Origin: Levyella massiliensis | GTDB taxonomy: Bacteria; Bacillota; Clostridia; Tissierellales; Peptoniphilaceae | Reading direction: 5' to 3' | Assembly (NCBI RefSeq): GCF_000308275.2 | Contig: NZ_HG529491.1 | Span: 356,699 to 420,698, forward strand | DNA length: 64,000 nt | Shown here: positions 34,487 through 43,349 of the stretch, in pieces | Position numbering within the stretch: position 1 is the first letter of the stretch | How the letters are laid out: every line of letters begins with the position of its first letter | The notes under the pieces: model-generated | What the model was told of the DNA's origin: nothing | Databases searched by the model: none | What the model saw: the letters and a program-made list of their open reading frames with translations, nothing else | Position numbers and translations under genes: made by a program

Positions 34487-35374
34487 TCAGTCCTCTTGAA
34501 ATAAAGCCGTTGACATATAACGCTCACCCAAATCGGGTAAAACGGTAACGACTTTCCCTTCCACATCGTTCAAAGCCTGAAGCGCGGCAACAACATTCGC
34601 GCCGGACGAAATACCGACCGAAAGGCCTTCTTCTGCAGCTAAGCGGCGAGACATGGCAATCGCATCATCACTCGCTACCGAGTATATCCCGTCCAGGATA
34701 CTCTTGTCTAAGTTTTTCGGGACAAAGTTACCGGAAATGCCCTGAATCTTATGGGATCCAGCATGGCCTTCACTGACCAGAGGCGATTCCTTCGGTTCCA
34801 GACCAAAGACGCGAAAGCCTTGGATGTGCTCTTTCAGGAATCTGCCGACACCCGAAATCGTACCGCCCGTACCGAAACCGGATACGAAAGCCGCTGCATC
34901 CGGCAAGGCTTCATAGATCTCCGGCCCCGTGGTTTCATAATGTGCCTTTGGGTTGGAGGGGTTTGTGAATTGATCCGGCATATAGGCATTGCCTTCTGCA
35001 ACGCGCTTCTTTGCTGCATCCACAGCCCCCTGTAGAGCACCTTCCGTGGTCAGCGTGACCTTGGCGCCGAAGGATTGCATCAGACGCACACGCTCTTTGG
35101 ACATGGATGCCGGCATAAACAACTCCACCGGATAACCCAATTGCTTACCGATCAGTGCCAGCGCAATGCCGGTATTTCCTGACGTCGGCTCTACAATGGT
35201 CATACCCGGCTTGAGATCGCCACGTTCAATTGCATCGCGAATCATATAGTACGCCGGACGATCCTTAATGCTGCCGCCCGGATTTGTTTTTTCTACCTTG
35301 ACGTAAATCCTGCCGTCTCCGATGTGCTGTAATTGCACGAGTTTCGTGTTACCGATAGTCTCTATCACTTTCAT
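34487..35374 (-). CDS. cysK: Cysteine synthase (O-acetylserine sulfhydrylase)
   Basis: A 295-residue PLP enzyme that makes cysteine from O-acetylserine and sulfide. KTNPGGSIKDRPAYYMI (about 29-45) carries the PLP Lys; PTSGNTGIALA (about 63-73) binds substrate and PLP phosphate is held by GTGGTISGVGRFL (about 168-180). The Ser ligand of the PLP nitrogen lies in GISSGANVVAAL. The protein is slightly short (300-310 is usual). It heads the cysK-cysE-DUF368-NYN operon. Five AGAA units lie directly upstream of the AAGAAGG ribosome binding site, which could make its expression variable. Confidence 0.94.
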   Translation of the reverse strand: MKVIETIGNTKLVQLQHIGDGRIYVKVEKTNPGGSIKDRPAYYMIRDAIERGDLKPGMTIVEPTSGNTGIALALIGKQLGYPVELFMPASMSKERVRLMQSFGAKVTLTTEGALQGAVDAAKKRVAEGNAYMPDQFTNPSNPKAHYETTGPEIYEALPDAAAFVSGFGTGGTISGVGRFLKEHIQGFRVFGLEPKESPLVSEGHAGSHKIQGISGNFVPKNLDKSILDGIYSVASDDAIAMSRRLAAEEGLSVGISSGANVVAALQALNDVEGKVVTVLPDLGERYMSTALFQED

Positions 35375-35675
35375 GACAACCTTCTTTCTTTCTTTCTTTC
35401 TCTATTTCCGTTACTGCTTAAATCGCGGCCATCTCCTGAAAGAGGTGATTTTTAACGATTGGTTCAATGGTACCCAATTTCTTTGGCCTCCATTGATTTT
35501 GACCATTCTAGCAGAAGGATAAAGGGGAAATATGTCGTTTTCCTAAAATTTTCCCGTCACGATGGCGCATCACGGGTTTAGGATTTTCCAAAAGCGGCGT
35601 GCAAGCCGCGTTTTAGAAAAGATCCTCTCTTCAGGATGTTTCCGCGCTAAGTTTGTGATATAATATGCCGCGTTA
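35375..35675. promoter_or_regulatory. cysK upstream region: SSR, dyad and promoter traces
   Basis: This 301-base gap contains, from cysK outward, (TTCT)5 at 35382-35401; a dyad ATTGG-N11-CCAAT at 35458-35478; a TAGAAT -10 on the minus strand (35505-35510) without a good -35; a GCGGC/GCCGC hairpin flanked by A and T runs (35589-35614); and a TATAAT for the tRNA at 35659-35664. I see no coding frame or recognisable T-box. The dyad could bind a cysteine regulator. Confidence 0.4.
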
Positions 35676-35749
35676 CGGGGTGTAGCGCAGTTCGGTAGCG
35701 CACTTGTCTGGGGGACAAGGGGTCGCAGGTTCAAATCCTGTCACTCCGA
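35676..35749 (+). tRNA. tRNA-Pro (GGG)
   Basis: A 74-base cloverleaf. The acceptor stem CGGGGTG pairs with CACTCCG (one G-T), with discriminator A at 35749. The D arm holds AGCGCAGTTCGGTAGCGC; the anticodon stem CTTGT/ACAAG encloses the loop CTGGGGG, giving anticodon GGG at 35710-35712; the T arm has GGTTCAAATCC. CCA is not encoded. TATAAT lies at 35659-35664 and a 15-bp terminator hairpin follows. Confidence 0.95.
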
Positions 35750-35758
35750 TGGGAAGGG

Positions 35759-35798
35759 AATGGCTTGAAATCATTGATTTCAAGCCATTTCTGTTTTT
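35759..35798 (+). terminator. Terminator after tRNA-Pro
   Basis: A perfect 15-bp stem (AATGGCTTGAAATCA at 35759-35773 with TGATTTCAAGCCATT at 35775-35789) is followed by TCTGTTTTT. It starts 10 bases after the tRNA. Confidence 0.88.
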
Positions 35799-35897
35799 GC
35801 AATGCAGTATGGCAATCGGTTGACATGGCGCATGGCTATCCAGTATGCTCGAAGAAATAGAAATATAAAAGAGGAGAAAGTTGGCAAGGAGTCTGGC

Positions 35898-37307
35898 ATG
35901 GGCAAAATTTTAAAAAATATGGCAGGCTTTAGTTTAGGCCCGATTTTTTCGGGGCTGATCGCTATTGTTCAAATTCCGCTTCTGACGCGCCTTTTGACGC
36001 CGGAAAGCTATGGTTTATTTACCTTTTTTAAACTCCTGTTGCTGCAAATTCCGCGCATTCTTTGCATTGGCATGGATCAGGCCTTTGCCAGAGAATTTCA
36101 CAGCGCACAGGATCGTCGCCGCACCTTTCAACAGGCGATATTGCCGGCATTGCTGGTGGGTGTGTTATTTTTTCTGCTGAGCATCCTATTCGCCAAGCCC
36201 ATTTCACGCTGGGCATTTCATACGGAAAAAGATGCGTTACTGATCATATTCGGCAGTTTGTGGGCACTCATCAATATCATTGAAAGCTTTGTTCTGTTTT
36301 TGGTGCGTATGCAGGAACGCGGCTTTGATTTTTCAAAGATTACCGCCGGGGCCAAGCTCTTCACCTTTTTACTGACCGTTATCCTGCTGGTCACCTATCG
36401 CAAGGACTATGTGGGCGCTGCGATGGGCATGATTTTTGGCAATATCCTTTATGATCTGTTTCTCCTTTATCAATATCGTGAGTTTTTTGACTTTCGGGGA
36501 TTTCAATGGGATCGCGTGCTGTTTAAGAGAATGTGGCTCTACGCCTATCCCTATATTTTAGATTTCGCCCTCTCCTCATTATTGAACAGTTTAGGAAATT
36601 TAACCCTACACGGCATTCAGGTGCCGGGCAGTCTGGCTATTTATAATGCAGCCTTGAGCATTGCCAGTGTCTTTAGCTTGATAACAGCCGCCTTTACAGG
36701 ATTTTGGTTTCCGATTTCCATTCGTTGGCATGAAGAACATAAAAGTCAAAAACAATTTTCTTTTGTGGCGGATGTACTGTTATTGGTCATGAGTGCAGCC
36801 TTTGTATTGGCGTTATTGGGTAGCATGCTCTTGCCCTTCGTCTTAGGCAAAAATTACAGTGCGGTATCCACGATATTTGGCCTGGTGAGCTTGCAACCCA
36901 TTTTTCTTGTGTTGTCGGAGACGACGGTGCTGGGCATTACCTTTGCACGCAAAACAAAGTACAATCTGGCAATCCGACTCTGTATCTTTTTTCCCACGCT
37001 GCTTGCCAATATGACATTGACGCCTTTATGGGGGTATCGCGGTGCAGCGCTGGCGTTGGCTATTTCACAGGTGGTCTTTTATATTGCCCGCACCTATTTT
37101 TCGAAACGATCGGGCTTTTGGATTCCGCAGAAAAAGCAGGCTGTCGTTATGACCGGTCTGTTTTTAATGGCCAATTATTGGGCCTTTGCAGGAGCTTTTA
37201 AAGTCCTTGTGCTAGGTGTGGCGTTCTTGTTCATGCTATATTTCCAAAGAGGGACAATCCGCGATATTCATGCGGTGTACAAGAAAAAAGAGGTGCTGGA
37301 TTTCTGA
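35898..37307 (+). CDS. Polysaccharide flippase, Wzx/MVF type
   Basis: A 469-residue protein with about 12-14 membrane helices of the oligosaccharide-flippase family. It starts with the typical NMAGFSLGPIFSGLIAIVQIPLLTRLLTPESYGLFTFF region (about 7-45), in which LLTPE-YG is a strong hallmark. Such proteins flip undecaprenyl-linked repeat units across the membrane. I use ATG at 35898 because AAGGAG lies six bases upstream (about 35886-35891); the frame is open to 35802, but its first 32 residues look non-native and overlap the tRNA terminator area. It is the first gene of the surface-glycan cluster. Confidence 0.85.
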   Translation: MGKILKNMAGFSLGPIFSGLIAIVQIPLLTRLLTPESYGLFTFFKLLLLQIPRILCIGMDQAFAREFHSAQDRRRTFQQAILPALLVGVLFFLLSILFAKPISRWAFHTEKDALLIIFGSLWALINIIESFVLFLVRMQERGFDFSKITAGAKLFTFLLTVILLVTYRKDYVGAAMGMIFGNILYDLFLLYQYREFFDFRGFQWDRVLFKRMWLYAYPYILDFALSSLLNSLGNLTLHGIQVPGSLAIYNAALSIASVFSLITAAFTGFWFPISIRWHEEHKSQKQFSFVADVLLLVMSAAFVLALLGSMLLPFVLGKNYSAVSTIFGLVSLQPIFLVLSETTVLGITFARKTKYNLAIRLCIFFPTLLANMTLTPLWGYRGAALALAISQVVFYIARTYFSKRSGFWIPQKKQAVVMTGLFLMANYWAFAGAFKVLVLGVAFLFMLYFQRGTIRDIHAVYKKKEVLDF

Positions 37308-37318
37308 GTATAGCGCAA

Positions 37319-37347
37319 TTGACTTCCGGAATTGAGAATGATAGATT
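37319..37347 (+). promoter_or_regulatory. Candidate promoter for the glycan genes
   Basis: TTGACT (37319-37324) is 17 bases from TAGATT (37342-37347), about 90 bases upstream of the ATP-grasp gene and just after the flippase stop. Confidence 0.5.
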
Positions 37348-37437
37348 TCGAACGAAGAGTCCTGCTTTCCGGAAAGGCATGATAAAACAGATGTCGCATC
37401 GGTTACTTTATAAAGAGACAGGTCTAGAAAGGTTTCT

Positions 37438-38619
37438 ATGCAGTTATCGGATGTTTCCTATGAATACATACCTGTGGTGATGGGATCGGATATTAACCCC
37501 TTGGGTACCGTGCGGGCATTTCGCTCCTTGGCGCTACCTTGTCTTATTGTTGCGGAAAAAGAGGGCATTGCATGTCATTCGAAATATGTGCATCGCTCTT
37601 TTTTGAATGCCAATATCCTGGAGGCGTTGCGCGCTGCCGGGGAATATCTTACGCAGTGCGGGAAAAAAGGCTATCTGATTCCCACCTCGGATGCCTATGC
37701 CTTGTTCTTAGCCAAACAAGGGCCATTACCACCGTATCATATTGTCAATGAATGCCGAGAAACGATTGAGATGTGCTTGGACAAAACAGGGCTACACGCC
37801 CTGATGGAAGAGGCGGGTCTGGCATATCCGAAATCGTATCGGGTGGAGAGTGCGCGCGAATTAGAGACATTAAAAGAAGCCATGTTTCCGTTGCTCGTCA
37901 AACCTGCGTGCACGGTCGGCTTTGTCAATCACTTTGAAAAAGCGCATTTGTTGGAGAAACCGGAGGACATTGCCGCTTATGTGGCATCGGTGGAAAAAGC
38001 GGGGCTGGGGCACCATGCACTGGTAGCCCAGGAATTTATTCCCGGACCGCCGCAGAATTTAGTTTATTATTTTGCCTATTCAAAAAATGGTGAACCGCTA
38101 CGTGAAGGAACCTCTCGAAAGATTCGCCAGTATCCGCCGGAAACCGGCACAGCCACGTGCGTAAGCTATGAATCCATTCCGGATCTTTTCCCGGTTGGAC
38201 GAAAGATCAATCAATTATTGCACTTCTCCGGCTTTCATGGCATGGAGTTTAAATACGATCCGCGGGATGGGCGGTATTATCTTTTGGATTCCAATCCGCG
38301 TACTTACCTGAGTGTCGGCGCTATGGAACACACCGGTGTCAACGTAGTGTTGGCAGCCTATTTGGATTTTATTGGAGAAGATATTTCTTTCATCCTGGAA
38401 AAAATGCAAACGAAGGTGTTATGGGTGAAAGATTATGATGATGCGATTCGTGCCATTTATTCCAATCGATTGCGCTATCCGGCGTTTGCTATGAATCCAT
38501 TTGCCTATTGGAAGAGCCGTCGCGGACACGTGGTATTCGGCATTAAGGATGCCGACGACCCGACGCCGCTTCGGTATTTGCGAAAAAAGAAAGTGGTGTC
38601 CCTTGTCACAAGGTCTTAG
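37438..38619 (+). CDS. ATP-grasp ligase in the glycan cluster
   Basis: A 393-residue carboxylate-amine ligase-like protein. The N-terminal Rossmann part begins PVVMGSDINPLGTVRAFRSL (13-32), typical of the ATP-grasp group that includes D-aspartate ligase-like and carbamoyl-phosphate-synthase-like enzymes. The nucleotide-binding core has FPLLVKPACT near 145, VAQEFIPGPPQNLVYYF near 198 and a metal-binding ...YLLDSNPRTYLSVG near 280. In this setting it may attach an amino acid to a glycan or a lipid-linked sugar, but the substrate cannot be told from sequence. Start ATG 37438 follows AGAAAGG. It overlaps the deacetylase gene by about 17 bases. Confidence 0.75.
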   Translation: MQLSDVSYEYIPVVMGSDINPLGTVRAFRSLALPCLIVAEKEGIACHSKYVHRSFLNANILEALRAAGEYLTQCGKKGYLIPTSDAYALFLAKQGPLPPYHIVNECRETIEMCLDKTGLHALMEEAGLAYPKSYRVESARELETLKEAMFPLLVKPACTVGFVNHFEKAHLLEKPEDIAAYVASVEKAGLGHHALVAQEFIPGPPQNLVYYFAYSKNGEPLREGTSRKIRQYPPETGTATCVSYESIPDLFPVGRKINQLLHFSGFHGMEFKYDPRDGRYYLLDSNPRTYLSVGAMEHTGVNVVLAAYLDFIGEDISFILEKMQTKVLWVKDYDDAIRAIYSNRLRYPAFAMNPFAYWKSRRGHVVFGIKDADDPTPLRYLRKKKVVSLVTRS

Positions 38620-39532
38620 TCTAGCCTTTAAAAACTGGGCGGCGGACACCTTCCGCGGTCCGATTAAAGCATACAATCGTATCTGTGCGAAGGCGCTGTT
38701 TCGAGGCAGAACGATACAGGCCGAGCCGTTGGATTTTTCCGCGTTGGAAAATAAAAAAATACTGGTGCTTGCGCCCCATATCGATGATGAAGTGCTGGGA
38801 CTTGGCGGCTTTTTCTTAGCAATGCGCAACAAAGCGGAGACGGACCTTCTCTACACCACCAACAGCATGGCCGGTGTGGGAGGAGCGGTTCGCTACAAGG
38901 AATTGGAGCAGGTAGCGGCGCGCCTTTCTTTGCATGTTTTAGGAGCAGTGGATATTCCCAATACCTTTCAAGAAAATGCCATTGTACCGCGTAAGGCGGA
39001 GCTTGTAGCAGCCATTCGCGAGGCGCTTGAGAAAAAAGAGTATGCCCTGGTGGCGACGGTTAACTTTTTAGATGCGCACATTGATCACGAAACCTCGGCA
39101 TTTGCCTTGGCAGAGGCTTTAGAACAGGTATCTTTCACGAATCAGCAAGCCCCGCAAATCTTACTGTATCAAGGATCGAATTTCTTACCGTACGGCTGGA
39201 TCAACCGCTATCGGCAGCTTTCTGTCGAGGAACGAAAAGCAAAATCCGATCTTTTAGCATGCTATCAAAGTCAGGTGTGCTTTGATTTTGACCTGTATGA
39301 TATGTTGGCAGAGGTGCAGACACATGCGTATTTACACCGCAACGAAGGCGGTGAGTTTTATCGCCTGTCGAGCGCCCGGGAATTTATACAACTGGCACAC
39401 GCATTGGATCCGCAAGACATTCAACAAAACTATCAACATCGGTTTTCGGCCCATCATTCCTTTCATAAAACCATCGATGGGGAAAGGAACCGTCAGGAAC
39501 GTTACACCGAAATTCTGCGAAGCGTCCTTTAA
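38603..39532 (+). CDS. PIG-L/LmbE-family deacetylase
   Basis: A protein of about 309 residues with a PIG-L-type zinc N-deacetylase domain. The metal motif is APHIDDEVLGLGG (about 56-68; the usual PHPDDE with Pro to Ile), and the distal His is in DAHIDHETSAFALAEAL. Relatives remove acetyl from N-acetylglucosamine conjugates. The start is uncertain: the first candidate beyond the upstream gene is TTG at 38603, while ATG codons at 38501 and 38549 would place a long overlap inside the ATP-grasp gene. I prefer the TTG. The overlap suggests coupled expression with the ligase, as though a newly freed amine were then amidated. Confidence 0.75.
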   Translation: MSQGLSLAFKNWAADTFRGPIKAYNRICAKALFRGRTIQAEPLDFSALENKKILVLAPHIDDEVLGLGGFFLAMRNKAETDLLYTTNSMAGVGGAVRYKELEQVAARLSLHVLGAVDIPNTFQENAIVPRKAELVAAIREALEKKEYALVATVNFLDAHIDHETSAFALAEALEQVSFTNQQAPQILLYQGSNFLPYGWINRYRQLSVEERKAKSDLLACYQSQVCFDFDLYDMLAEVQTHAYLHRNEGGEFYRLSSAREFIQLAHALDPQDIQQNYQHRFSAHHSFHKTIDGERNRQERYTEILRSVL

Positions 39533-39565
39533 GGGGGCGCTCTGGAAACACGGAAAGGATCCGCT

Positions 39566-40630
39566 ATGACACCCAAACTCATCATTGTCATTCCCTGTTA
39601 TAACGAAGAGACGGTGCTTCCTGTCACGTTGCCCCTTTTTCGGCAGCAATTGCAACGTATGAGAGAGGAAGGGAAAATCGCATCGGACAGTGGCCTCCTT
39701 TTTGTCAACGATGGCAGCCGAGACGGGACCTGGGATTTCATTCAACAGGCGGCAAAACAGTATAGCGATGTGGAAGGGATTGCGCTAAGTCGCAATCGCG
39801 GCCATCAAAACGCGCTGTTAGCGGGGCTGATGGAAGCCAAGGACAAGGCCGACATTACGATTTCCATTGACTGCGACGGGCAGGATGATTTACGTGCAAT
39901 GGATGCCATGGTGGATGCATATCGCGACGGTTGTGACATTGTTTACGGCGTGCGCAAAGCGCGGAACACGGATACGTGGTTTAAGCGCACTTCTGCGGAG
40001 GGCTATTATAAGCTGCTGCGCTGGATGGGCGCGGATGTCGTGTATAACCATGCGGATTATCGTCTGGTTTCCCAAAAAGCCCTTGAAGCGTTCTCTGATT
40101 TTCGGGAAGTGAATATCTTTTTGCGCGGTATGTTTCCGCTGGTCGGCTTTCGCAGCACGAGCGTTTATTACGATCGTCGGGAACGTCTGGCAGGGGAGAG
40201 CCATTATCCGCTTCGAAAAATGCTGGCGCTCGCATTTGACGGTATTAGTAGCCTCAGCATCAAGCCCATTCGCCTGATTACGGGGCTTGGTGTGTTGCTT
40301 TCCCTGTTCAGCTTTTTATTGATTCTTTGGGTGTTGATTTCGTATTTTACCGGACGCAGCGTTCCCGGCTGGTCCAGTACGGTTTTGACAACAGCGCTCC
40401 TGGGCGGTATCCAGCTAATATCGCTGGGCGTCATTGGCGAATACATCGGTAAAATCTATCTGGAAACGAAACAGCGCCCGCGCTATATCATTGCAGAACG
40501 CACAGAGGAGAAAAGAAAGTTGCGCCTTTTGGAGACAGAAAAACCGCAGAAATCGCAGCAAGTAGCGGATCCGATGGTAGCAAAAACCGCCGAGAGTGAA
40601 GGAGAAAATCCTCATGATGTTGATGAATAA
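39566..40630 (+). CDS. GT2 glycosyltransferase with C-terminal membrane helices
   Basis: A 354-residue polyprenyl-phosphate glycosyltransferase of the GtrB/DPM1 kind. The GT-A domain has LIIVIPCYNEETVLPVTL (5-22), LLFVNDGSRDGTWDFI (about 44-59), SRNRGHQNALLAGLMEA and the metal motif ISIDCDGQDD (about 98-107). Two membrane helices (about 235-290) and a charged cytoplasmic tail follow. It would transfer a sugar to undecaprenyl phosphate for use by the neighbouring GT-C enzyme. GAAAGGAT precedes the ATG. The 3' end overlaps the next gene by 17 bases. Confidence 0.88.
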   Translation: MTPKLIIVIPCYNEETVLPVTLPLFRQQLQRMREEGKIASDSGLLFVNDGSRDGTWDFIQQAAKQYSDVEGIALSRNRGHQNALLAGLMEAKDKADITISIDCDGQDDLRAMDAMVDAYRDGCDIVYGVRKARNTDTWFKRTSAEGYYKLLRWMGADVVYNHADYRLVSQKALEAFSDFREVNIFLRGMFPLVGFRSTSVYYDRRERLAGESHYPLRKMLALAFDGISSLSIKPIRLITGLGVLLSLFSFLLILWVLISYFTGRSVPGWSSTVLTTALLGGIQLISLGVIGEYIGKIYLETKQRPRYIIAERTEEKRKLRLLETEKPQKSQQVADPMVAKTAESEGENPHDVDE

Positions 40631-42260
40631 ACAAAGCAACGAATCTTCTCTTTCGGGCGAGCCCCGCGTTTTGGAACAAATGACGCCTTCGAAAATGCCG
40701 CCGCAAAGATTTCGTAAAGGCATTGCGATGTATCTTCTGCTTGCCGCCGTGCTGCTGATTACGCTGTGTTCCAAATCGTCACCGCTCTATCCGCTTAATG
40801 ACTGGGTGGATGCCAACTGCTTTTTTACCGTTGGGAAATCCATGTTAAGCGGACTTCTGCCGTATCGCGACCTGTGGGAGCAAAAGGGCCCGTTTTTGTA
40901 TATGCTCCATGCCGTTGCTGCTATGATTTCGTACCGCACTTTTTTTGGCGTGTATCTGTTGGAAATTGCTGCCGCCTTCGGCTTCCTGTGGTATAGCTAT
41001 CGCGCTTGCCGTGTTTTGACCGAAAAATCAATGGTGCTTGTTCTTCTTCCTTTGATGGGCGCACTCGTTTTTTCATCACGACCCTTTGCGCATGGGGACA
41101 GTGTCGAACAGCTGGCGTTGGCGCCACTTGCCTATGCGCTTTATCAAGGACTATTGGTGGTGGAACGAAAACAGCCGATGCGCTTCGGACAAGCCGTCGC
41201 GATCGGCATCACTTCAGGTATGGTGTTTTGGAGTAAATACACGCTGGTAGGCCTTTATATCGGCTGGATTATCGTGGTGGCGTTTATTACAGTGAAAGAG
41301 GCAGGTATAGGCGCTTTGCTTCGTCTGCTCGGCGGTATTCTTGTCGGACTCTTGCTGATTACGGTTCCCATCTTGCTCTATTTTCTTCTGCAGGGCGCGC
41401 TTTCGGATCTCGTGCAGGGCTATTTTATCGACAACCTGTTTTCCTATTCGCGTGTCGAGGGGGAAGGGAATTCGTTGCTTTCTAACCTGCAAACCGGTTA
41501 TGGGATTGCCAGGGCAACGCTCGGTCTTGTGTTCAGCATGGGAACCTTGGGTCTCTTTTGGTGCTTGATTTATCGTCCTTTGCGCACCTTTCTTCATCTG
41601 CTGCTTCAGGCATTTTTTCTCCTGTGCTTTATCTATATCGGTGGACGATTTTATGTCTACTATGCGCTGCCACTCGCCGTTTTTACTTGTGTCGGATGTG
41701 TCGCCCTGGCTGAGTGGTCAGCTGTCTTCTGGCAACGCGTTTTTGGCAACGACAGGGGCGTATTGACGGAAACGCCGCAGGAGAACAGGGCTTGGGAAAG
41801 GCGTGGCGAGCGAAAAGCACGTTCTTCTTTCGTTTTGGCTTGCCTATTGACCTTGGCTTTCGCTGTTGGCTACGCCACGTTCTTCTCACCGAATGCTTAT
41901 TTGCGAGGAACGGTTCGCGAAGCGTTGCCTCAATATCGTTTTGCGCAACAGATCCAAAAAAAAGAACATCCGACGCTTCTAAATTACGGCTTTTTGGACG
42001 GCGGCTTTTATACGGTGACCGGGATCGTACCGAATGTTCGCGCTTTTTGCCGATTGAATCTTCCTTCTGCGGAAATGGAACAGGAGCAGAAGGATGCCAT
42101 TCGTGAAGGACGTGTCGATTTTATCGTTACAAGAGGAGAGGAGCGGGAATTTCCCGGTTATCGGCTTATTGATCGCGCGGATTTTTTCTTTGAAGCGCCG
42201 CAGCATTATGCGCTGTATGAGAAAGAAAAAATAATTGAGAAAATTTGTACAGCAATATAG
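40614..42260 (+). CDS. GT-C glycosyltransferase, GT39/ArnT-like
   Basis: A 548-residue polytopic protein. About 30 cytoplasmic residues precede the first membrane helix, then PLYPLNDWVDANCFFTVGKSMLSGLLPYRDLWEQKGPFLYMLHAVA (about 58-104). The last segment, with the acidic D-x-D-like pair NDWVDAN in the first outer loop, is typical of GT-C enzymes that use lipid-phosphate sugars. Ten to eleven helices follow, and an extracytoplasmic C-terminal domain of about 130 residues. ATG at 40614 is chosen because AAGGAG at 40599-40604 lies nine bases upstream. It probably uses the product of the GT2 enzyme encoded directly upstream. Confidence 0.78.
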   Translation: MMLMNKQSNESSLSGEPRVLEQMTPSKMPPQRFRKGIAMYLLLAAVLLITLCSKSSPLYPLNDWVDANCFFTVGKSMLSGLLPYRDLWEQKGPFLYMLHAVAAMISYRTFFGVYLLEIAAAFGFLWYSYRACRVLTEKSMVLVLLPLMGALVFSSRPFAHGDSVEQLALAPLAYALYQGLLVVERKQPMRFGQAVAIGITSGMVFWSKYTLVGLYIGWIIVVAFITVKEAGIGALLRLLGGILVGLLLITVPILLYFLLQGALSDLVQGYFIDNLFSYSRVEGEGNSLLSNLQTGYGIARATLGLVFSMGTLGLFWCLIYRPLRTFLHLLLQAFFLLCFIYIGGRFYVYYALPLAVFTCVGCVALAEWSAVFWQRVFGNDRGVLTETPQENRAWERRGERKARSSFVLACLLTLAFAVGYATFFSPNAYLRGTVREALPQYRFAQQIQKKEHPTLLNYGFLDGGFYTVTGIVPNVRAFCRLNLPSAEMEQEQKDAIREGRVDFIVTRGEEREFPGYRLIDRADFFFEAPQHYALYEKEKIIEKICTAI

Positions 42261-42316
42261 CTTTTGGGTAAATCAGTGAATAGAAATAAACTCCTTTTCA
42301 GCCACAAAATGAAATA

Positions 42317-42668
42317 ATGCATGCAGAGTATGTTGAGCTACAACAATCAATATGGAATCAATTGAAAAAGCAAAATGCAACAGAGATAATGAATGATTAC
42401 ATGGAACTATTTCTTCCAGGGTATGCCATCGTTATGCGAGGTGACGACGATGAGTAGCCTAGCAGAAGAGCTCCGTATGGCGGGCACGTTCCTTATAGAG
42501 TGACTACCGGCTAGGAAAAGAAAGCTTGTTTCAATCTATAATCGTGTAACACAAGTTAAAAGCACTGTACTGGGACCTTGGTATACTTATCCTTGGAAGT
42601 ATACAGAAGGCAATTATCCGACGAATGTACGTTTTGATGTTTTTGACGCACATGATCCTTTCAATTAA
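42317..42668 (+). pseudogene. Degraded AT-rich gene remnant
   Basis: Two short coding-like pieces interrupted by stops. The first runs from ATG 42317 to a TAG at 42455-42457 (46 codons, LFLPGYAIVMRGDDDE at its end). The second is open from 42504 to a TAA ending at 42668, has no start, and ends in GPWYTYPWKYTEGNYP then TNVRFDVFDAHDPFN, which looks like the C-terminus of a real protein. The stretch is visibly AT-richer than its neighbours. I do not recognise the family. It fills the 422-base gap before the membrane-protein gene. Confidence 0.5.
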
Positions 42669-42682
42669 GGGAGGGCTTCTTT

Positions 42683-43180
42683 ATGCGCAATGAAGTTATA
42701 TCCAAGAAAGATTGGCATGATTGGCTAAAATGGGCAATTCCCCTAGACATTATTTGGCAACTGATCTTCTTTTCTTCTGTCTTTGTCCTTCAACATGAGA
42801 CATTCATCAATTTTCGCCAAATGACCCCTGAAAAGTGGATGGCAATGACGGAAGTCGTCGTTCCGAAGAAACCGGCTTGGATAGATTTCTTCCTTTCGCT
42901 CATCTCCTTTGCGCAATGGGTTATCGGCATCCTTTTTGTGGTGACGCTGGTGGTCTATGCGGTTTTGCAATACCAAGAACAGCACACCATTTGGAGCAAA
43001 CCGATGGTCTTCGGCGGAGCCATATGCTTATGCGCAAGTGCCGCTTTCTATGTGGCCTTTATCTTGCCGGTGGTGGAATATCCGGCGATATACGAATGGA
43101 TGGCGATGGAGTTTGTCTCGCTGTGGCTTCTCGCGCTGATAATAGAACAGGTAAGACGTTTGCGTCAGAAAAGCGCGTGA
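42683..43180 (+). CDS. Four-helix membrane protein of unknown function
   Basis: A 165-residue protein with about four membrane helices (around 18-38, 70-95, 108-130 and 137-155) and a basic C-terminus (VRRLRQKSA). AAGGGAGGG precedes the ATG by nine bases. I recognise no family. It starts 14 bases after the remnant of an unrelated gene and ends at a terminator, so it may once have been the second gene of a pair; small polytopic proteins in this position are sometimes immunity factors, but that is speculation. Confidence 0.65.
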   Translation: MRNEVISKKDWHDWLKWAIPLDIIWQLIFFSSVFVLQHETFINFRQMTPEKWMAMTEVVVPKKPAWIDFFLSLISFAQWVIGILFVVTLVVYAVLQYQEQHTIWSKPMVFGGAICLCASAAFYVAFILPVVEYPAIYEWMAMEFVSLWLLALIIEQVRRLRQKSA

Positions 43181-43216
43181 AAACGCAGAAATAGATGTGG
43201 AATCGTGAGTAAAAAA

Positions 43217-43247
43217 GAAGGTGGTCCGGCGGGCCATCTTCTTTTTT
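43217..43247 (+). terminator. Terminator upstream of array B
   Basis: GAAGGTGGTC pairs with GGCCATCTTC (43217-43241, two G-T pairs) and is followed by TTTTTT. It closes the transcript of the four-helix protein, about 100 bases before the first palindrome of array B. Confidence 0.85.
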
Positions 43248-43349
43248 ATAAATAAACCCGGTTGTGTCGCAGTTTCCATGGTACCAGCTGTCGCCGCGAG
43301 ACCAATTCCTTTAGGAAATGCCGTACGCTTGTGACAGACAGGGCTTTTC

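Noticed and set aside
35440..35520. A T-box leader for cysK
   Set aside because: Only a GGTACC stretch recalls the T-box sequence; there is no full conserved box, specifier loop or terminator/antiterminator pair.
42317..42457. An intact 46-codon gene
   Set aside because: There is no convincing ribosome binding site, and it is followed by a start-less coding piece and other stops, which fits a decaying gene better.
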